DNA from: Gimesia maris
GTDB taxonomy: Bacteria > Planctomycetota > Planctomycetia > Planctomycetales > Planctomycetaceae
NCBI RefSeq assembly: GCF_008298035.1
Contig: NZ_CP042910.1
Location: 7,254,001 to 7,318,000 of the forward strand
DNA length: 64,000 nucleotides
Direction of reading: 5' to 3'
Position numbers and translations under genes: made by a program. Of this stretch, positions 17,399 to 27,521 are shown in pieces (the stretch's first letter is position 1; every line of letters begins with the position of its first letter). The notes beneath the pieces are model-generated. The model was not told the origin of the DNA and searched no databases. It was given only the letters and a program-made list of their open reading frames with translations.

Positions 17399-19453
17399 AT
17401 GTCGAGCATTGCTGTTCCTTGTCCTCACTGCAAAAAAAAACTCAAGCTCCGGGATAAGAGTCTGCTCGGAAAAAAAGCAAAATGCCCCAACTGCAAACAG
17501 GCTTTTGTTTTGAAACTTCCGGCGATGACACCCGCCGCAGGTGAACATTCTGCTCCAGTTGAACCACCACAGACCCCCCCCGCTTCCGACCCGCAAATTC
17601 AACAGGCACCTCCCGCTGCGTCGGCAACGCCTCCGCAGGAAGAAAAGATTCAGATTGAACTGGCACAACCTGCAACGCCTGTCGTCGGCACCTCAGCCAA
17701 GTGGGTTCCCGACGAACCTGCAACACCGCCTCCGGTTGTATCGGAGCCTGCGCCCTCTGGTTTTCCGCAGATTGATACCTCAGCGCCGCCGGTTGTGAAT
17801 ACCAGCCCTGCACCCAATATCGATACTGGAGCTGCCGATTCCGCATTCCCGAATATCGCAGTTGAAGCCACGGAAAATGCCGGCGTCGCGCGAATGCGAG
17901 AGTTACGCCGCAAAAATGCAAAGCGCAGAAACGTGACAATTGCCAGCATCGTGGTCGTCCTGCTCCTGATTGGAGTCGGTGCCTACTTTGCCTGGGATCA
18001 AGTCGAAGAAACAATCGCATCCAAACCAGTGAAACCAGTCCCTGTTGCGGCAGCCAGCCCGACTGTCGCCTCAACTCAACCATACACACCACCAGCCAAG
18101 GTGGCTCCCAGCCCGACAAAGGGAGAACCGATTCAACTGTTATACGTTCCCGCCGGCACACGAATCCTGATCCATCTGCGTCCTGCAGAACTCTGGGCAC
18201 CAGGTTCACAAGGCGAAGAATTCCGTGCCTGTCTCGGGCCGGTCGGCATCTGGGCCGAACAGATCATTAAAGAAATCTGCCTGACCGGACCAGCACAGAT
18301 ACAAGAACTTACATTCTGCCTGATTCTCGGCTCTCCGGGAGCACCTCCCGAATATGCTGCGGTCATCAGGACGACCGAGCCTTTCAAACGTTCTGAACTG
18401 ATAGCACAATTAGATGGACAGCGACTGGACGACTACAGTTTCCCCGTCTATTCGGGTGAAAAATATTCGTCGATGATCGTCGATGACCACACCTATGTGA
18501 TCGGTCCACCAGGAGATCTCCGTGCCGCAGAGATGGCAGAAGCACGCGAATATCAAAGCAGTACCTCACCCGGCATCGAGTCCGTTCTGAAACAGACCGA
18601 CCGGGATCGGCACCTCACGATTGTCTTCGACCCCGATGAAGTGCGTCGACAGCAGGACGTACTGCTACCGGAAAAAGCGCATCCTTTCATCAACGAATTT
18701 CTGGACTGGATCGGTGAAGATGTCGAAACCGTTGCCTGGAGCATGCATCTGGGATCGGATGATTTTTATTCGGAATGGACGTTCCGTAATTCAACCATGA
18801 TTCGTCCCGGGAAACTCGCAATCAACCTGAAAGAACAACTTGATGCCCTTCCAGAGGAAATGCTGGAAAGTGTTCAAAAAATGAATCCGGGAACCGTAGG
18901 CAGCCGCAAAGTCATCGGCCGGTTCCCCGCGATGCTCAAAGCTTTCAGCATGGCCAATCAGGAGCAGTCGGGGGAACGTTATGCCCAGTTGGTCAGTAAC
19001 CTCCCGGAACGCGCTGCACCAAACCTGGCGCTGGCCAGTCTGTTGGCCTGGGATGAATCCACGCGCACCGACTTCTCTGTGAAAGCCAAACCCAGACCGA
19101 CGGGTCCGCAACTGCCGGATAAAGTCGTGGACCGCCTGAAAATGAAGCTCGAAGTGGACTTCAAACGCATGCCGCTGGAAGAAGTGCTGGCTTATATTGC
19201 AGACGAAACCAAAACCAAAATCATTCTGGATGGAGCGGGATTAAAACTGGTCGGTTACACTCAGAATATGAGACAGACCATGAATCTGGGTACGGTTTCC
19301 GCTCTGGAGACCCTGCAGGCCATCTTCAATACGAAAGATCAGGAGCAGATGTGCCTGATCATTGATGAAACTGCGAAAACGGCAACCGTAACCAGTAAAC
19401 CTTTCGCGCAGCAGAACAATCTGAAAATGTATGAGTTTCCGCCTGCTAAATAA
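17399..19453 (+). CDS. Zinc-ribbon membrane protein with secretin-like C-terminal domain
   Basis: A 684-residue protein of unknown function. A zinc ribbon opens it (CPHCKKKLKLRD, KCPNCKQAF, residues 6-42), then a Pro/Ala-rich linker (about 45-160), a basic stretch and one membrane segment (about 180-200, IASIVVVLLLIGVGAYFAW), and a large extracytoplasmic part. The last 90 residues (LKMKLEVDFKRMPLEEVLAY, ALETLQAIF) resemble the short N-terminal domain of secretins and TonB receptors (STN-like). The gene at 19492 has the same three-part layout and starts 38 bases later, so the two form an operon. A sensory or envelope-assembly role is only a guess. Confidence 0.78.
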   Translation: MSSIAVPCPHCKKKLKLRDKSLLGKKAKCPNCKQAFVLKLPAMTPAAGEHSAPVEPPQTPPASDPQIQQAPPAASATPPQEEKIQIELAQPATPVVGTSAKWVPDEPATPPPVVSEPAPSGFPQIDTSAPPVVNTSPAPNIDTGAADSAFPNIAVEATENAGVARMRELRRKNAKRRNVTIASIVVVLLLIGVGAYFAWDQVEETIASKPVKPVPVAAASPTVASTQPYTPPAKVAPSPTKGEPIQLLYVPAGTRILIHLRPAELWAPGSQGEEFRACLGPVGIWAEQIIKEICLTGPAQIQELTFCLILGSPGAPPEYAAVIRTTEPFKRSELIAQLDGQRLDDYSFPVYSGEKYSSMIVDDHTYVIGPPGDLRAAEMAEAREYQSSTSPGIESVLKQTDRDRHLTIVFDPDEVRRQQDVLLPEKAHPFINEFLDWIGEDVETVAWSMHLGSDDFYSEWTFRNSTMIRPGKLAINLKEQLDALPEEMLESVQKMNPGTVGSRKVIGRFPAMLKAFSMANQEQSGERYAQLVSNLPERAAPNLALASLLAWDESTRTDFSVKAKPRPTGPQLPDKVVDRLKMKLEVDFKRMPLEEVLAYIADETKTKIILDGAGLKLVGYTQNMRQTMNLGTVSALETLQAIFNTKDQEQMCLIIDETAKTATVTSKPFAQQNNLKMYEFPPAK

Positions 19454-19491
19454 ACAGGCGCTATCTGAAATCCCGTCGCAGGTGATTGCTG

Positions 19492-20391
19492 ATGGATATC
19501 ACCACATTTCAATGCCCTCACTGTCAGGCCGTGCTTCGCATGCGTTACAGACAGGTTGAAGGCACTACTTTTCCCTGTCCCGACTGCCAACAGCAGCTCC
19601 GCATCACGTTATCCCCGCAAGGCGAACTCACCGTTTCCATTATCGCGCCGGAGCCCGAACCTGCGGGCCCTTCACCACTGAAAATCAAAACGCTCACTGC
19701 CTGGAAGCAGCTGCAGAAAGGTGGCTTGTATCTGTTGGCGAGCCCCGTACTGATGGCCTGGCTGGTCGCGGGCACTGGCGCATTCATCCTGTTACTGCTG
19801 ATCATCTTCGATGAACGACACTCCGTTGAAATCGCAGTCGATCAGGAACGTGAAACAGAAACCGTTCCCGCTGATATTGAGTCAGAGAACACGAACCGTC
19901 CGGTATCACATGCAGAGCAGGCTCCCGTTGCCGATGCTGTTCCTGATTTACCGGTAAAGGAAAATCAGAATCTGACAGAACTGGCAGCGCCAGTACAGCC
20001 AGCCGAGGTTCCCGCCGAACATCAGGTGTTAGTGGCTGACAAACCGGAGAATCTGCCTCCGCTGATCGCGTCAAAACCAAAACCAGCAGCTCCGCCCGCG
20101 GCTCCCCAGACCGATGTGACGCTGGCGTTACAGATACCAATTCTGGAATTTCGCCAGGCAGAGGAAATTCCTCTGAAGACGATGATGATTCAGTTTGAGG
20201 AAATGCTTGATACCGAGTTCGATCTGGCAGACAACGTCAAAAACGACCCGCGTCTGCTGGAAACCCCAATCGCACTTTCGAGCAATAATACAACACTCTC
20301 ACATTTATTGGAGCAAATATTGAGTGAAGTAGCCCTGACATTTACTGTCAAATCAAATAAGATTTACATAGAGAGGGTTGCAGCCCCCTGA
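19492..20391 (+). CDS. Zinc-ribbon membrane protein with secretin-like C-terminal domain, shorter partner
   Basis: A 299-residue protein with a zinc ribbon at the N-terminus (FQCPHCQAVLR, FPCPDCQQQLR), a membrane segment (about 77-100, VLMAWLVAGTGAFILLLLII), a Glu/Pro/Ala-rich linker and a C-terminal STN-like segment (ILEFRQAEEIPLKTMMIQFEEMLDTEF read in parts). I start at the ATG at 19492, which follows AGGTGATTGCTG; a TTG two codons earlier is less likely. Partner of 17399-19453. Function unknown. Confidence 0.75.
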   Translation: MDITTFQCPHCQAVLRMRYRQVEGTTFPCPDCQQQLRITLSPQGELTVSIIAPEPEPAGPSPLKIKTLTAWKQLQKGGLYLLASPVLMAWLVAGTGAFILLLLIIFDERHSVEIAVDQERETETVPADIESENTNRPVSHAEQAPVADAVPDLPVKENQNLTELAAPVQPAEVPAEHQVLVADKPENLPPLIASKPKPAAPPAAPQTDVTLALQIPILEFRQAEEIPLKTMMIQFEEMLDTEFDLADNVKNDPRLLETPIALSSNNTTLSHLLEQILSEVALTFTVKSNKIYIERVAAP

Positions 20392-20489
20392 ATCAATCTC
20401 CTGACGCAAACTGGATTTTCTCTTTTGACGACTCCCGTCTCCGCTTTCTCTGAACCCGGTTGCCGGCTCATACGAAATTAGTATCTATT

Positions 20490-20789
20490 GTGAAACTCGA
20501 CGACAAAGTCTGTTACTGTTTTCATATCAGTAAACGAAAAATCATCAATCATCTGCGGATTCATCGCCCGCGGCGTGCCAGTCAGTTAAGTGATTGTGGC
20601 GGTGCCGGTACCGGTTGTGGCTGGTGTGTTCCTTATCTGAAACGCTACTTCGCCGAGTATGAGAAATCAGGTCGCTCCGAAACAGGTGAAACGCCATCCA
20701 CGGAAACGGATGTCATCACAGCAGAAGAGTACGCACGGCAACGAGATCAGTATATTGAAAGCGGAAAAGGGACTCCCCCTGCCAGATAA
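20490..20789 (+). CDS. BFD-like [2Fe-2S]-binding domain protein
   Basis: A 99-residue protein with the four cysteines of the bacterioferritin-associated ferredoxin fold: VCYCF near the N-terminus and GAGTGCGWC about 35 residues later, followed by LKRYF and a polar tail. BFD proteins pass electrons to bacterioferritin for iron release; the domain also occurs in other redox proteins. The start is uncertain: I use GTG at 20490, as TTG at 20460 adds residues not seen in the family, but neither has a good ribosome binding site. It sits 34 bases before the ABC exporter. Confidence 0.75.
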   Translation: MKLDDKVCYCFHISKRKIINHLRIHRPRRASQLSDCGGAGTGCGWCVPYLKRYFAEYEKSGRSETGETPSTETDVITAEEYARQRDQYIESGKGTPPAR

Positions 20790-20823
20790 ACGTATTTAAC
20801 CTCTACTGCTTCGAGATCACAAC

Positions 20824-21576
20824 ATGGCGGCCTCTGATACCGATGCACTCCCGTCCCTGCAAAACCAAGAGCGTTCCAGCCTGCTCTCTCTGAAAGCCAT
20901 CTCCAAAACCTATGTCACGGGAGACGTCTCTGTCCCCGTGTTACACAATGTCGATCTCGAAGTTCTCTCCGGCGAATTTCTGGTGATTGTCGGACCTTCC
21001 GGTTCCGGCAAAAGCACTCTATTGAATATCGTGGGAGGCATTGATGTCTCTACTACGGGTGACGTCTTTTTTCATCAGCAGAATATTTCCGAATTCAGTG
21101 AGCAGCAGCTGACCCGTTACCGCCGCGAAAATATCGGCTTTGTCTTTCAGTTTTATAATCTCGTCCCCACTCTGACGGCGCGGGAAAATGTCATTGTCGC
21201 AGCCGACATCAGCGCCGATCCCATGTCGCCTGACGACGCACTGAAACTGGTGGGCCTGTCTGACCGGGCAGACCATTTCCCTGCACAGCTCTCAGGTGGT
21301 GAACAGCAGCGGGTGGCAATTGCCCGTGCGCTGGTGAAAAAACCGGAACTGCTGCTGTGCGACGAACCCACGGGAGCACTCGATCTTTCTACGGGTCGCA
21401 TGATTCTTGAAGTGCTCAGCAATCTGAATCACGAGCTGGGTAAAACTGTCGTGATTATTACCCACAACTCCGCTATCGGAAAAATGGCACAACGTGTCAT
21501 CCGCATCGGCTCCGGTACGATTGCTGAAACCAGCATCAATCCGCAGCCCATCCCGGCAAATCAGGTCACCTGGTGA
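20824..21576 (+). CDS. ABC transporter ATP-binding protein (LolD/MacB type)
   Basis: ATPase of 250 residues for the exporter encoded by the next two genes. Visible motifs: Walker [10 protein letters not shown] (about 58-66), Q-loop [16 protein letters not shown], signature [15 protein letters not shown], Walker [13 protein letters not shown] and the H-loop in VVIITHN. The sequence is closest in style to the LolD/MacB subfamily, which powers mechanotransmission-type export rather than import. The stop codon overlaps the next start (TGATG), so the two are translationally coupled. Confidence 0.92.
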   Translation: MAASDTDALPSLQNQERSSLLSLKAISKTYVTGDVSVPVLHNVDLEVLSGEFLVIVGPSGSGKSTLLNIVGGIDVSTTGDVFFHQQNISEFSEQQLTRYRRENIGFVFQFYNLVPTLTARENVIVAADISADPMSPDDALKLVGLSDRADHFPAQLSGGEQQRVAIARALVKKPELLLCDEPTGALDLSTGRMILEVLSNLNHELGKTVVIITHNSAIGKMAQRVIRIGSGTIAETSINPQPIPANQVTW

Positions 21577-23960
21577 TGAAAGTTCTGCATCGAAAATTAA
21601 TGCGGGAGTTGTTCGCTGCCAAAGGGGTACTGGTCGCAATCATCAGTATCATTGCCGTCGGTATTGGCTGTTTTATTGCCATGTCTTCGACCTATGACAA
21701 TCTCGAATATTCCCGCCAGAGCTATTATCGAGTCTGTCAGATGGCCGACTTCTCGGTTGAGCTAAAAAAAGTTCCCGTGGGTGACCTGGCGACACTGACC
21801 GATGTCGCGGGCGTGACCAGTATTCTGCCTCGCATTGTGTTCGAAGTCACCGCTTCCCTGGAAGGGGTTGAAAAACCATTGTCCGGTCAGGTGGTCTCAC
21901 TTCCGGCGCATGAAAATGCCCCCATCAATCGTATTGTGATCAAGCAAGGCAGCTACTTCACCGATCAGCGTCAGGAAGAAGTCATCATCAACGATGCATT
22001 TGCCCGCGCCCACAATCTGCGGCCAGGTGACCACATTCAGTTGATTCTGAACAATCGACTGCAGGAACTGTTGATTGTCGGCACCGCCATCAGTTCCGAA
22101 TTCGTCTACCTGATCGGTCCGGGAGGCCTGGTTCCGGAACCCGAAACATACGGCGTGTTTTACCTGAAACATGATTACGCAGAGGATGTATTCGGCTTCG
22201 AAGGGGCCGCCAATCAGATCCTGGGACATCTGGCGCCCGAGTTTCAAAGCCCGGATCGGGTCCGCCAGATTCTGGACCAACTGGAACTCAACCTCGACGA
22301 CTACGGCGTCTTCTCCACCACGCCGCTGGCGCAGCAGTCTTCCCACTGGTTTCTCAAAAGTGAAATTGATGGATTAAAAGTCAGTGCAACGATCCTGCCG
22401 ACCATCTTTCTGATCGTCGCTGCACTCGCACTGAACCTGCTCATGTCCCGCATGGCAGAACAGCAGCGGACCATCGTGGGCACCCTGAAAGCGCTCGGCT
22501 ACTCCAACCAGGAAATTTTTCTGCACTTCATTCAGTTCGGACTGCTGATCGGAATCGCGGGCGGCCTGCTGGGAATTCTGATCGGCTATTCTCTGGCCGG
22601 CGCCATGACGGCACAGTATCGTAACTTCTTTGAGTTCCCTTCCCTGATCAACCAGATGTACCCGCGAGTCATTCTGCTGGGCATGCTGATCAGCATCTTC
22701 TTTGCAGTGCTGGGGACATTTCGCGGTGTCCGTTCGGTCGTGCGTCTTTCACCGGCAGAAGCGATGCGGCCCAAACCTCCTCTGCGGGCCCGACGAATTT
22801 TACTGGAAAAGATCCACGCTTTCTGGAACGCGCTTGACTTTCGCTGGCAACTCGTGCTCCGCGACATCTTTCGTAATCGCACGCGAACCCTGGGAGGCCT
22901 GCTCTCTGCGACTGTCGGCGCGATGCTGCTGCTGGTAACCTTTTCCATGTACGACTCTGCCTTTGCGCTGCTCAATTTTCAATATGACAAACTGCTGCTC
23001 AGCGACATCGATATCAGCTTTAAAGACGATCACGATTTCGCGGCCCTGTTCGAATCACAGCAGTTGACCGGAGTCGATTATGCCGAGCCCCTGTTTCACA
23101 TCGGCTGCACGCTCAAAAACGGGATCCACGAAAAGAAAGCCGGCATCACCGGCATCACGCGGACCGCACAGCTGACAATCCCCCGCGATACGGCAGGTAA
23201 CCGTGTCAATGTTCCTGAGACAGGTATTCTGGTCACGCGTAAACTGGCAGACATCCTCAAGATCCAGGCAGGGGACTCCCTCGAAATGATTCCCGTCACC
23301 GGTGATCGCGTCGCCAGGCAGGTTCCCGTCATGAAAATCATCGACAGCTACCTGGGGCTCACCGTTTATGCCGACTTCGATTATCTGAATCGACTGATGG
23401 GGGAATCACAGACCCTGACCAGCGTGCAACTGAAAACCAATCCTCGCCCGGCGATCACCCGGCAGATTTATCGGCAGGTCAAACAGATTCCCGCCATTCA
23501 GTCGGTTACTTCCATTCGCGATCAGAAAGAGAAACTCAAAGAAGTCCTCGTGGATCAGATGATTGTGATGATTGTGGTCGTCATCGTGTTTTCCTGCCTG
23601 ATTTTTTTCGGCAGTATCCTGAATGCCTCTCTCATCTCCCTTTCCGAACGACAGCAGGAAATCGCCACGCTGCGTGTATTGGGCTATACTCCCTCTGAAG
23701 TCGGTTCCATTTTCTTGAGAGAAAGTTTTTGTGTGAATCTACCTGGCATCCTGCTGGGGCTACCCGCCGGTTACTGGGCCTCCAAAGGCATCAACATTGC
23801 CTATGATACCGAACTGTTTCGGATGCCTTTTACCATCGACGCCATGAGCTGGGTTTATACGGTTCTGCTGGGAATTATTTTTACGCTGATCTCACACTGG
23901 CCGGTGCAGAAAGCCATCCGTAATATGGACTGGCTCACCGCGCTCAATGTAAAGGAATAA
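21576..23960 (+). CDS. ABC transporter permease, FtsX/MacB family with duplicated core
   Basis: A 794-residue permease with an N-terminal membrane segment (about 15-37, VAIISIIAVGIGCFIAMSS), a large periplasmic domain, three membrane helices with the FtsX domain (about 270-400, TIVGTLKALGYSNQEIFLHF), then a second membrane-anchored periplasmic domain and a second FtsX block (about 665-785, IATLRVLGYTPSEVGSIFLR). This duplicated form can work as a full permease on its own. The start is ATG at 21576; GTG one codon earlier is possible. Encoded with its ATPase and membrane-fusion protein. Confidence 0.9.
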   Translation: MKVLHRKLMRELFAAKGVLVAIISIIAVGIGCFIAMSSTYDNLEYSRQSYYRVCQMADFSVELKKVPVGDLATLTDVAGVTSILPRIVFEVTASLEGVEKPLSGQVVSLPAHENAPINRIVIKQGSYFTDQRQEEVIINDAFARAHNLRPGDHIQLILNNRLQELLIVGTAISSEFVYLIGPGGLVPEPETYGVFYLKHDYAEDVFGFEGAANQILGHLAPEFQSPDRVRQILDQLELNLDDYGVFSTTPLAQQSSHWFLKSEIDGLKVSATILPTIFLIVAALALNLLMSRMAEQQRTIVGTLKALGYSNQEIFLHFIQFGLLIGIAGGLLGILIGYSLAGAMTAQYRNFFEFPSLINQMYPRVILLGMLISIFFAVLGTFRGVRSVVRLSPAEAMRPKPPLRARRILLEKIHAFWNALDFRWQLVLRDIFRNRTRTLGGLLSATVGAMLLLVTFSMYDSAFALLNFQYDKLLLSDIDISFKDDHDFAALFESQQLTGVDYAEPLFHIGCTLKNGIHEKKAGITGITRTAQLTIPRDTAGNRVNVPETGILVTRKLADILKIQAGDSLEMIPVTGDRVARQVPVMKIIDSYLGLTVYADFDYLNRLMGESQTLTSVQLKTNPRPAITRQIYRQVKQIPAIQSVTSIRDQKEKLKEVLVDQMIVMIVVVIVFSCLIFFGSILNASLISLSERQQEIATLRVLGYTPSEVGSIFLRESFCVNLPGILLGLPAGYWASKGINIAYDTELFRMPFTIDAMSWVYTVLLGIIFTLISHWPVQKAIRNMDWLTALNVKE

Positions 23961-23962
23961 AC

Positions 23963-25324
23963 ATGTCCCGCAAATCTATTATCATCACAGTGGTCCTGCT
24001 CGCCGGACTGGGGGCGTTGTACCTCCTCTCCGATGCGCCGCTCCCGGTAGATGTGACAGTTGCTGAAAAAGGGGAAGTCAAGTCCTTCATCGAAGAACGG
24101 GCCAAGACCAGCCTGCCCCGCGTCTACCGCATCGCCATGCCTTTAAACGGCCGCGTCTTACCCATCACCGTCGAAGAGAATGAAACAGTTTCTGAAGGCC
24201 AGATCGTGGCCTCCATGGATACCTCTGACCTGGATGCAGAAGTGGCCAAAGCCCGATATCGCGTAGAGCAGTTCGCGCGGAAAATTGTTGAGCAGTCCGA
24301 TACGCGGCTGGAAGACAACTCGCTGGTGCAGTTTGATGAATTCCTGAAATCGATGGACCTGACCGTTGAAGCCGCCAGCAAACAGCAGGATGCCAGCAAA
24401 GCCAAATGGCAGTATGCCCGCGATGAATTCGACCGCAAATATCAGTTGTTCAAAAAAAGCGCCCTGTCAGAGAGCGAACTCAATGAAGCTGACCTGTTTA
24501 ATAAACAGAGCGAAATCGATTATCAGAAAGACATCTTAACCTGGCGCTCCCTGCAGGCCATTCAGAGTGCAATGCAGATCGGCAAGATCTCGATTCTGAA
24601 ATACAAAGAGAAAAAAGAGCTCTCTACTGCAGTCCTGCAGGAAGAACAGAAAGAAGCGCAGTCCCAGCTGGATCAACTGCTGCGCGACCAGAAACGCGCG
24701 ACAATGCGCAGCCCCATCGACGGAACGATTCTGACCAGAAACTATTCCAACGAGCGGACACTGGCCGCCGGCGACGTTCTACTGGAAATCGGACGCCTGC
24801 AGGATCTGGAAGTCGAGGCGGACGTCCTCTCGCAATATGTCGGGAATATACAGACTGGCTCGCTCGTCGATATTGAAGGCCCCGCGATTGGCACGCAGTC
24901 CGTGCGAGGCAAAGTCAAACGGATCTACCCCAAAGGCTTCACCAAAGTCTCTTCCCTGGGAGTCGAACAGCAACGGGTGAAAGTCATCATCAGCTTTGAC
25001 CAGAGTCTGTGGAAGCAGTTGAAAGCACAGCAGCGGAGCCTGGGTACTGATTACCGGGTCCGGGTGAAAATCTATACGGAAATCAAACAGGACGTCGTCA
25101 AAGTTTCGCGGTCAGCGTTGTTTCGCAATGCATCCGGACAATGGCAGGCCTACGTGGTGCGCAACAACAAAGCGATTCTGACGGATGTGGAAACCGGCGT
25201 GATGAACGATTTTGACGCCGAAATTATAAAGGGCATTCAGGCGGGAGATCGCCTGATTATCGCCCCCAGCATGAACCTGCAGCCGGGACAGTCCGTCGAG
25301 CCGCAGGTCATCAGGGAACTATAA
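23963..25324 (+). CDS. Efflux membrane-fusion protein (HlyD/MacA family)
   Basis: A 453-residue periplasmic adaptor with an N-terminal membrane anchor (about 6-24), a split lipoyl/barrel-sandwich domain (NGRVLPITVEENETVSEGQI and MRSPIDGTILTRNYSN), a coiled-coil hairpin (about 85-245, rich in Gln/Glu/Lys/Ala) and a beta-barrel plus membrane-proximal C-terminus. The ATG is two bases after the permease stop. With the ATPase and permease it makes a MacAB-like tripartite exporter; no outer-membrane TolC partner is in the window, and the substrate is unknown. Confidence 0.9.
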   Translation: MSRKSIIITVVLLAGLGALYLLSDAPLPVDVTVAEKGEVKSFIEERAKTSLPRVYRIAMPLNGRVLPITVEENETVSEGQIVASMDTSDLDAEVAKARYRVEQFARKIVEQSDTRLEDNSLVQFDEFLKSMDLTVEAASKQQDASKAKWQYARDEFDRKYQLFKKSALSESELNEADLFNKQSEIDYQKDILTWRSLQAIQSAMQIGKISILKYKEKKELSTAVLQEEQKEAQSQLDQLLRDQKRATMRSPIDGTILTRNYSNERTLAAGDVLLEIGRLQDLEVEADVLSQYVGNIQTGSLVDIEGPAIGTQSVRGKVKRIYPKGFTKVSSLGVEQQRVKVIISFDQSLWKQLKAQQRSLGTDYRVRVKIYTEIKQDVVKVSRSALFRNASGQWQAYVVRNNKAILTDVETGVMNDFDAEIIKGIQAGDRLIIAPSMNLQPGQSVEPQVIREL

Positions 25325-25348
25325 TAGAAAAACCTGACTGGAATCCGC

Positions 25349-25942
25349 TTAAAAACCGGTGCCGGCAGCACTGCTGATCGGAATCTGTCGCGGTTTTTCA
25401 GTCGAAGACTTTTCCAGCACGACACTCAGAATTCCGTTCTGCACCGAGGCCGTCACTTTATCCGGATCGACGGCAACCGGCATCGGAACCGATCGACGAA
25501 ACTGGCCCGAAGGACGTTCGCTGACACGGGCTGTCTGTCCGGCGGTGGTGGTCGTTCCCGTGCTGCGACTGCCGGCAATTGTCAGCATGTTGCCTGCCAG
25601 TGTGATCTTGATTTCTTCAGCGGTCACGCCCGGCAGATCAAAGGAAACCTGTACCTTCTCTTCCAGTTCCAGGACATCTACGCGCGGCATCCAGACGGCT
25701 TCGTTGCCAAACAGTCCCAGCTTATCCAGCGCCCGTTCCCCCTGCTCGACAGCGACACCCAGCAGTTTATCGAATTCGGAACGAAGTCGATCAATGGAAT
25801 TGGGGATCCCTGAAGAATCCGGTTTCCGGCTCTGTTCAGCGCCTGATTCTGTCTGGTGCTGCGTCTGTTCGCAGGTTTCTTCTGTAGAGCAGGCCGCTTC
25901 TTCTGTAGAAACATGCACGGGTTCGGGCTGTTGATCGTCCAT
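25349..25942 (-). CDS. Hsp20 small heat-shock protein
   Basis: ATP-independent holdase chaperone, 197 residues. The alpha-crystallin domain covers about 85-190 (MPRVDVLELEEKVQVSFDLPG, VTAEEIKITLAGNMLTIAGS, GILSVVLEKS). The N-terminal 70 residues are Ser/Thr/Gln/Glu-rich, longer and more polar than usual. I use ATG at 25942; GTG three codons upstream at 25951 lies closer to an AGGAGA and is a real alternative. It converges with the exporter operon. No CIRCE element is visible upstream. Confidence 0.88.
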   Translation of the reverse strand: MDDQQPEPVHVSTEEAACSTEETCEQTQHQTESGAEQSRKPDSSGIPNSIDRLRSEFDKLLGVAVEQGERALDKLGLFGNEAVWMPRVDVLELEEKVQVSFDLPGVTAEEIKITLAGNMLTIAGSRSTGTTTTAGQTARVSERPSGQFRRSVPMPVAVDPDKVTASVQNGILSVVLEKSSTEKPRQIPISSAAGTGF

Positions 25943-26211
25943 CGATATCACTTTCTCCTCTCGAGAACTTACTGTCTCGTTTTATTAATGATAGTACTGT
26001 ATTTTCGCAGTGGATGCTGATTCAGACATAAAGCATGACGCACCGCTGCCTGCATTGTCTCATATCTGATTCGCTCTGCCAGTGGAAATCTTGAAATTTT
26101 CCCGGCGAATGGCTCAAGCAGTGCAGAAAACACGTCAAAGTGTCGTAACCGAAAGATGGAACTGATTCTGTCGGACAGCTTTAAGCAAGCGCGAATTCCA
26201 CGGAGGAATGG

Positions 26212-26445
26212 TTACTTTTCATCTTCGACGGGACAGGAGCCGGCGGCTGACATCTGGTCGGCCTGCTTCTGTTTTTTGTCGGCGATGGAACAGCCTCCGC
26301 ATTCGGAGCAGCCTTCCATACCGTCGAGATTGGCAATACCGCCACAGGAGCCTTTGATACAGCGGTTGCTGAAAATTACGCCGACCGCCATTCCCAGAAA
26401 CGCCAGGGCAAATACTCCGAGAGCAAACAGGATTGTAGACATCAT
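26212..26445 (-). CDS. nqrM: Na+-NQR maturation factor NqrM
   Basis: A 77-residue membrane protein with one N-terminal helix ([21 protein letters not shown]) followed by the family hallmark IKGSCGG and a Cys-rich tail ([14 protein letters not shown]). NqrM is needed to assemble the iron centre between NqrD and NqrE. The ATG at 26443-26445 overlaps the apbE stop (ATGA), so it is the last gene of the nqr operon. The tail after CGGC is longer than in Vibrio-type NqrM. Confidence 0.88.
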   Translation of the reverse strand: MMSTILFALGVFALAFLGMAVGVIFSNRCIKGSCGGIANLDGMEGCSECGGCSIADKKQKQADQMSAAGSCPVEDEK

Positions 26446-27521
26446 TTTTCGTTTACCTCTCCAAATAGATGTTGCCACTGGGGGGAGTACCGCTCCCTGA
26501 AACCGGTCTCAGCTTTCACAATGAAATAAGCGGCGATATCCCGCTCCGCACACCAATTATACCCCTCTTCGGCCCCTAATACCATCAGGCAAGTTGCGAT
26601 GGCATCACAGTTCATGCATTTTTCTCCCACCACGGTCACTGAAGCCAGGGCATGTTTGACCGGACGCCCGGTGCGGGGATCGATCGTATGAGAATAACTG
26701 ACGCCATCCACTTCAAAAAAATTACGATAGTTGCCAGAGGTAGCCATCGACAGATTGTCCAGCGGAAAGACATGCTGCACAACCCGTTTCTCGCTGACAG
26801 GTTTTTCAATCCCGACGTTCCAGGGTTCGCCCTGCTGATTGCTGCCCCGAGCCCGCATTTCGCCGCCGATTTCGACCAGGTAGTTCTGAACCGACTGCGA
26901 TTCCAGATACTCGCCCACTGCATCGACGGCATATCCTTTCGCGATTGCTGACAGATCGAGGTACACCTCCGGAATCGTCTTCTTCAATGCGGGCGTATCG
27001 TGTTGTACCTGAATATGGTGATAGCCCACACTCTTGCGCGCGGCTTCGATCTGACTCTCTTCCGGTATCGTCCTCTTCCCAGGATCCGGGCCGAAGTGCC
27101 ATAAATTGACCAGTGGTCCCACGGTCATGTCAAAGGCACCGTCACTGTCCTCGCTGAGCTTCAGTCCGGAGTCTACAACTTTCACGAGCGGGGCAGATAC
27201 CGGAAACCACTCCTCCGCTGTCGACTGATTAAACTTCGACAGTTCCGACGTTTTGATATACGTCGACATCTGCTGATTGATCGTTTTCAGCAGTAAATCA
27301 ACGTCCTGCTGGATCTTGGATTTATCTGGTGAATCAACAGCATCTGAGCAGACCGTAATATGATACGAGGTTCCCATGGTGGGCCCCTCGATCTGTAGTT
27401 TCTGCAGTGTATTTGTACCAGACGCGTTCTGCTCAGATTGACACGCTAACCCCGTTGCACACAACAGCAGCAACGGCGTGAAATGCCAGACCGGAACGAA
27501 TCTTATCTTAACCGAAGTCAT
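26442..27521 (-). CDS. apbE: FAD:protein FMN transferase (lipoprotein)
   Basis: A 359-residue flavin transferase that attaches FMN to threonines of NqrB and NqrC. It has a lipoprotein signal ([14 protein letters not shown]), then [12 protein letters not shown], the Mg/FAD-binding segments [15 protein letters not shown] and [10 protein letters not shown], and [13 protein letters not shown] with the C-terminal [22 protein letters not shown] start at the ATG at 27521, which overlaps the nqrF stop by 14 bases. Its place inside the operon matches its substrates NqrB and NqrC. Confidence 0.93.
   Translation of the reverse strand: MTSVKIRFVPVWHFTPLLLLCATGLACQSEQNASGTNTLQKLQIEGPTMGTSYHITVCSDAVDSPDKSKIQQDVDLLLKTINQQMSTYIKTSELSKFNQSTAEEWFPVSAPLVKVVDSGLKLSEDSDGAFDMTVGPLVNLWHFGPDPGKRTIPEESQIEAARKSVGYHHIQVQHDTPALKKTIPEVYLDLSAIAKGYAVDAVGEYLESQSVQNYLVEIGGEMRARGSNQQGEPWNVGIEKPVSEKRVVQHVFPLDNLSMATSGNYRNFFEVDGVSYSHTIDPRTGRPVKHALASVTVVGEKCMNCDAIATCLMVLGAEEGYNWCAERDIAAYFIVKAETGFRERYSPQWQHLFGEVNEK

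Noticed and set aside
25943-26211. CIRCE or other heat-shock operator upstream of hsp20
   Set aside because: No TTAGCACTC-N9-GAGTGCTAA inverted repeat or similar element could be found.
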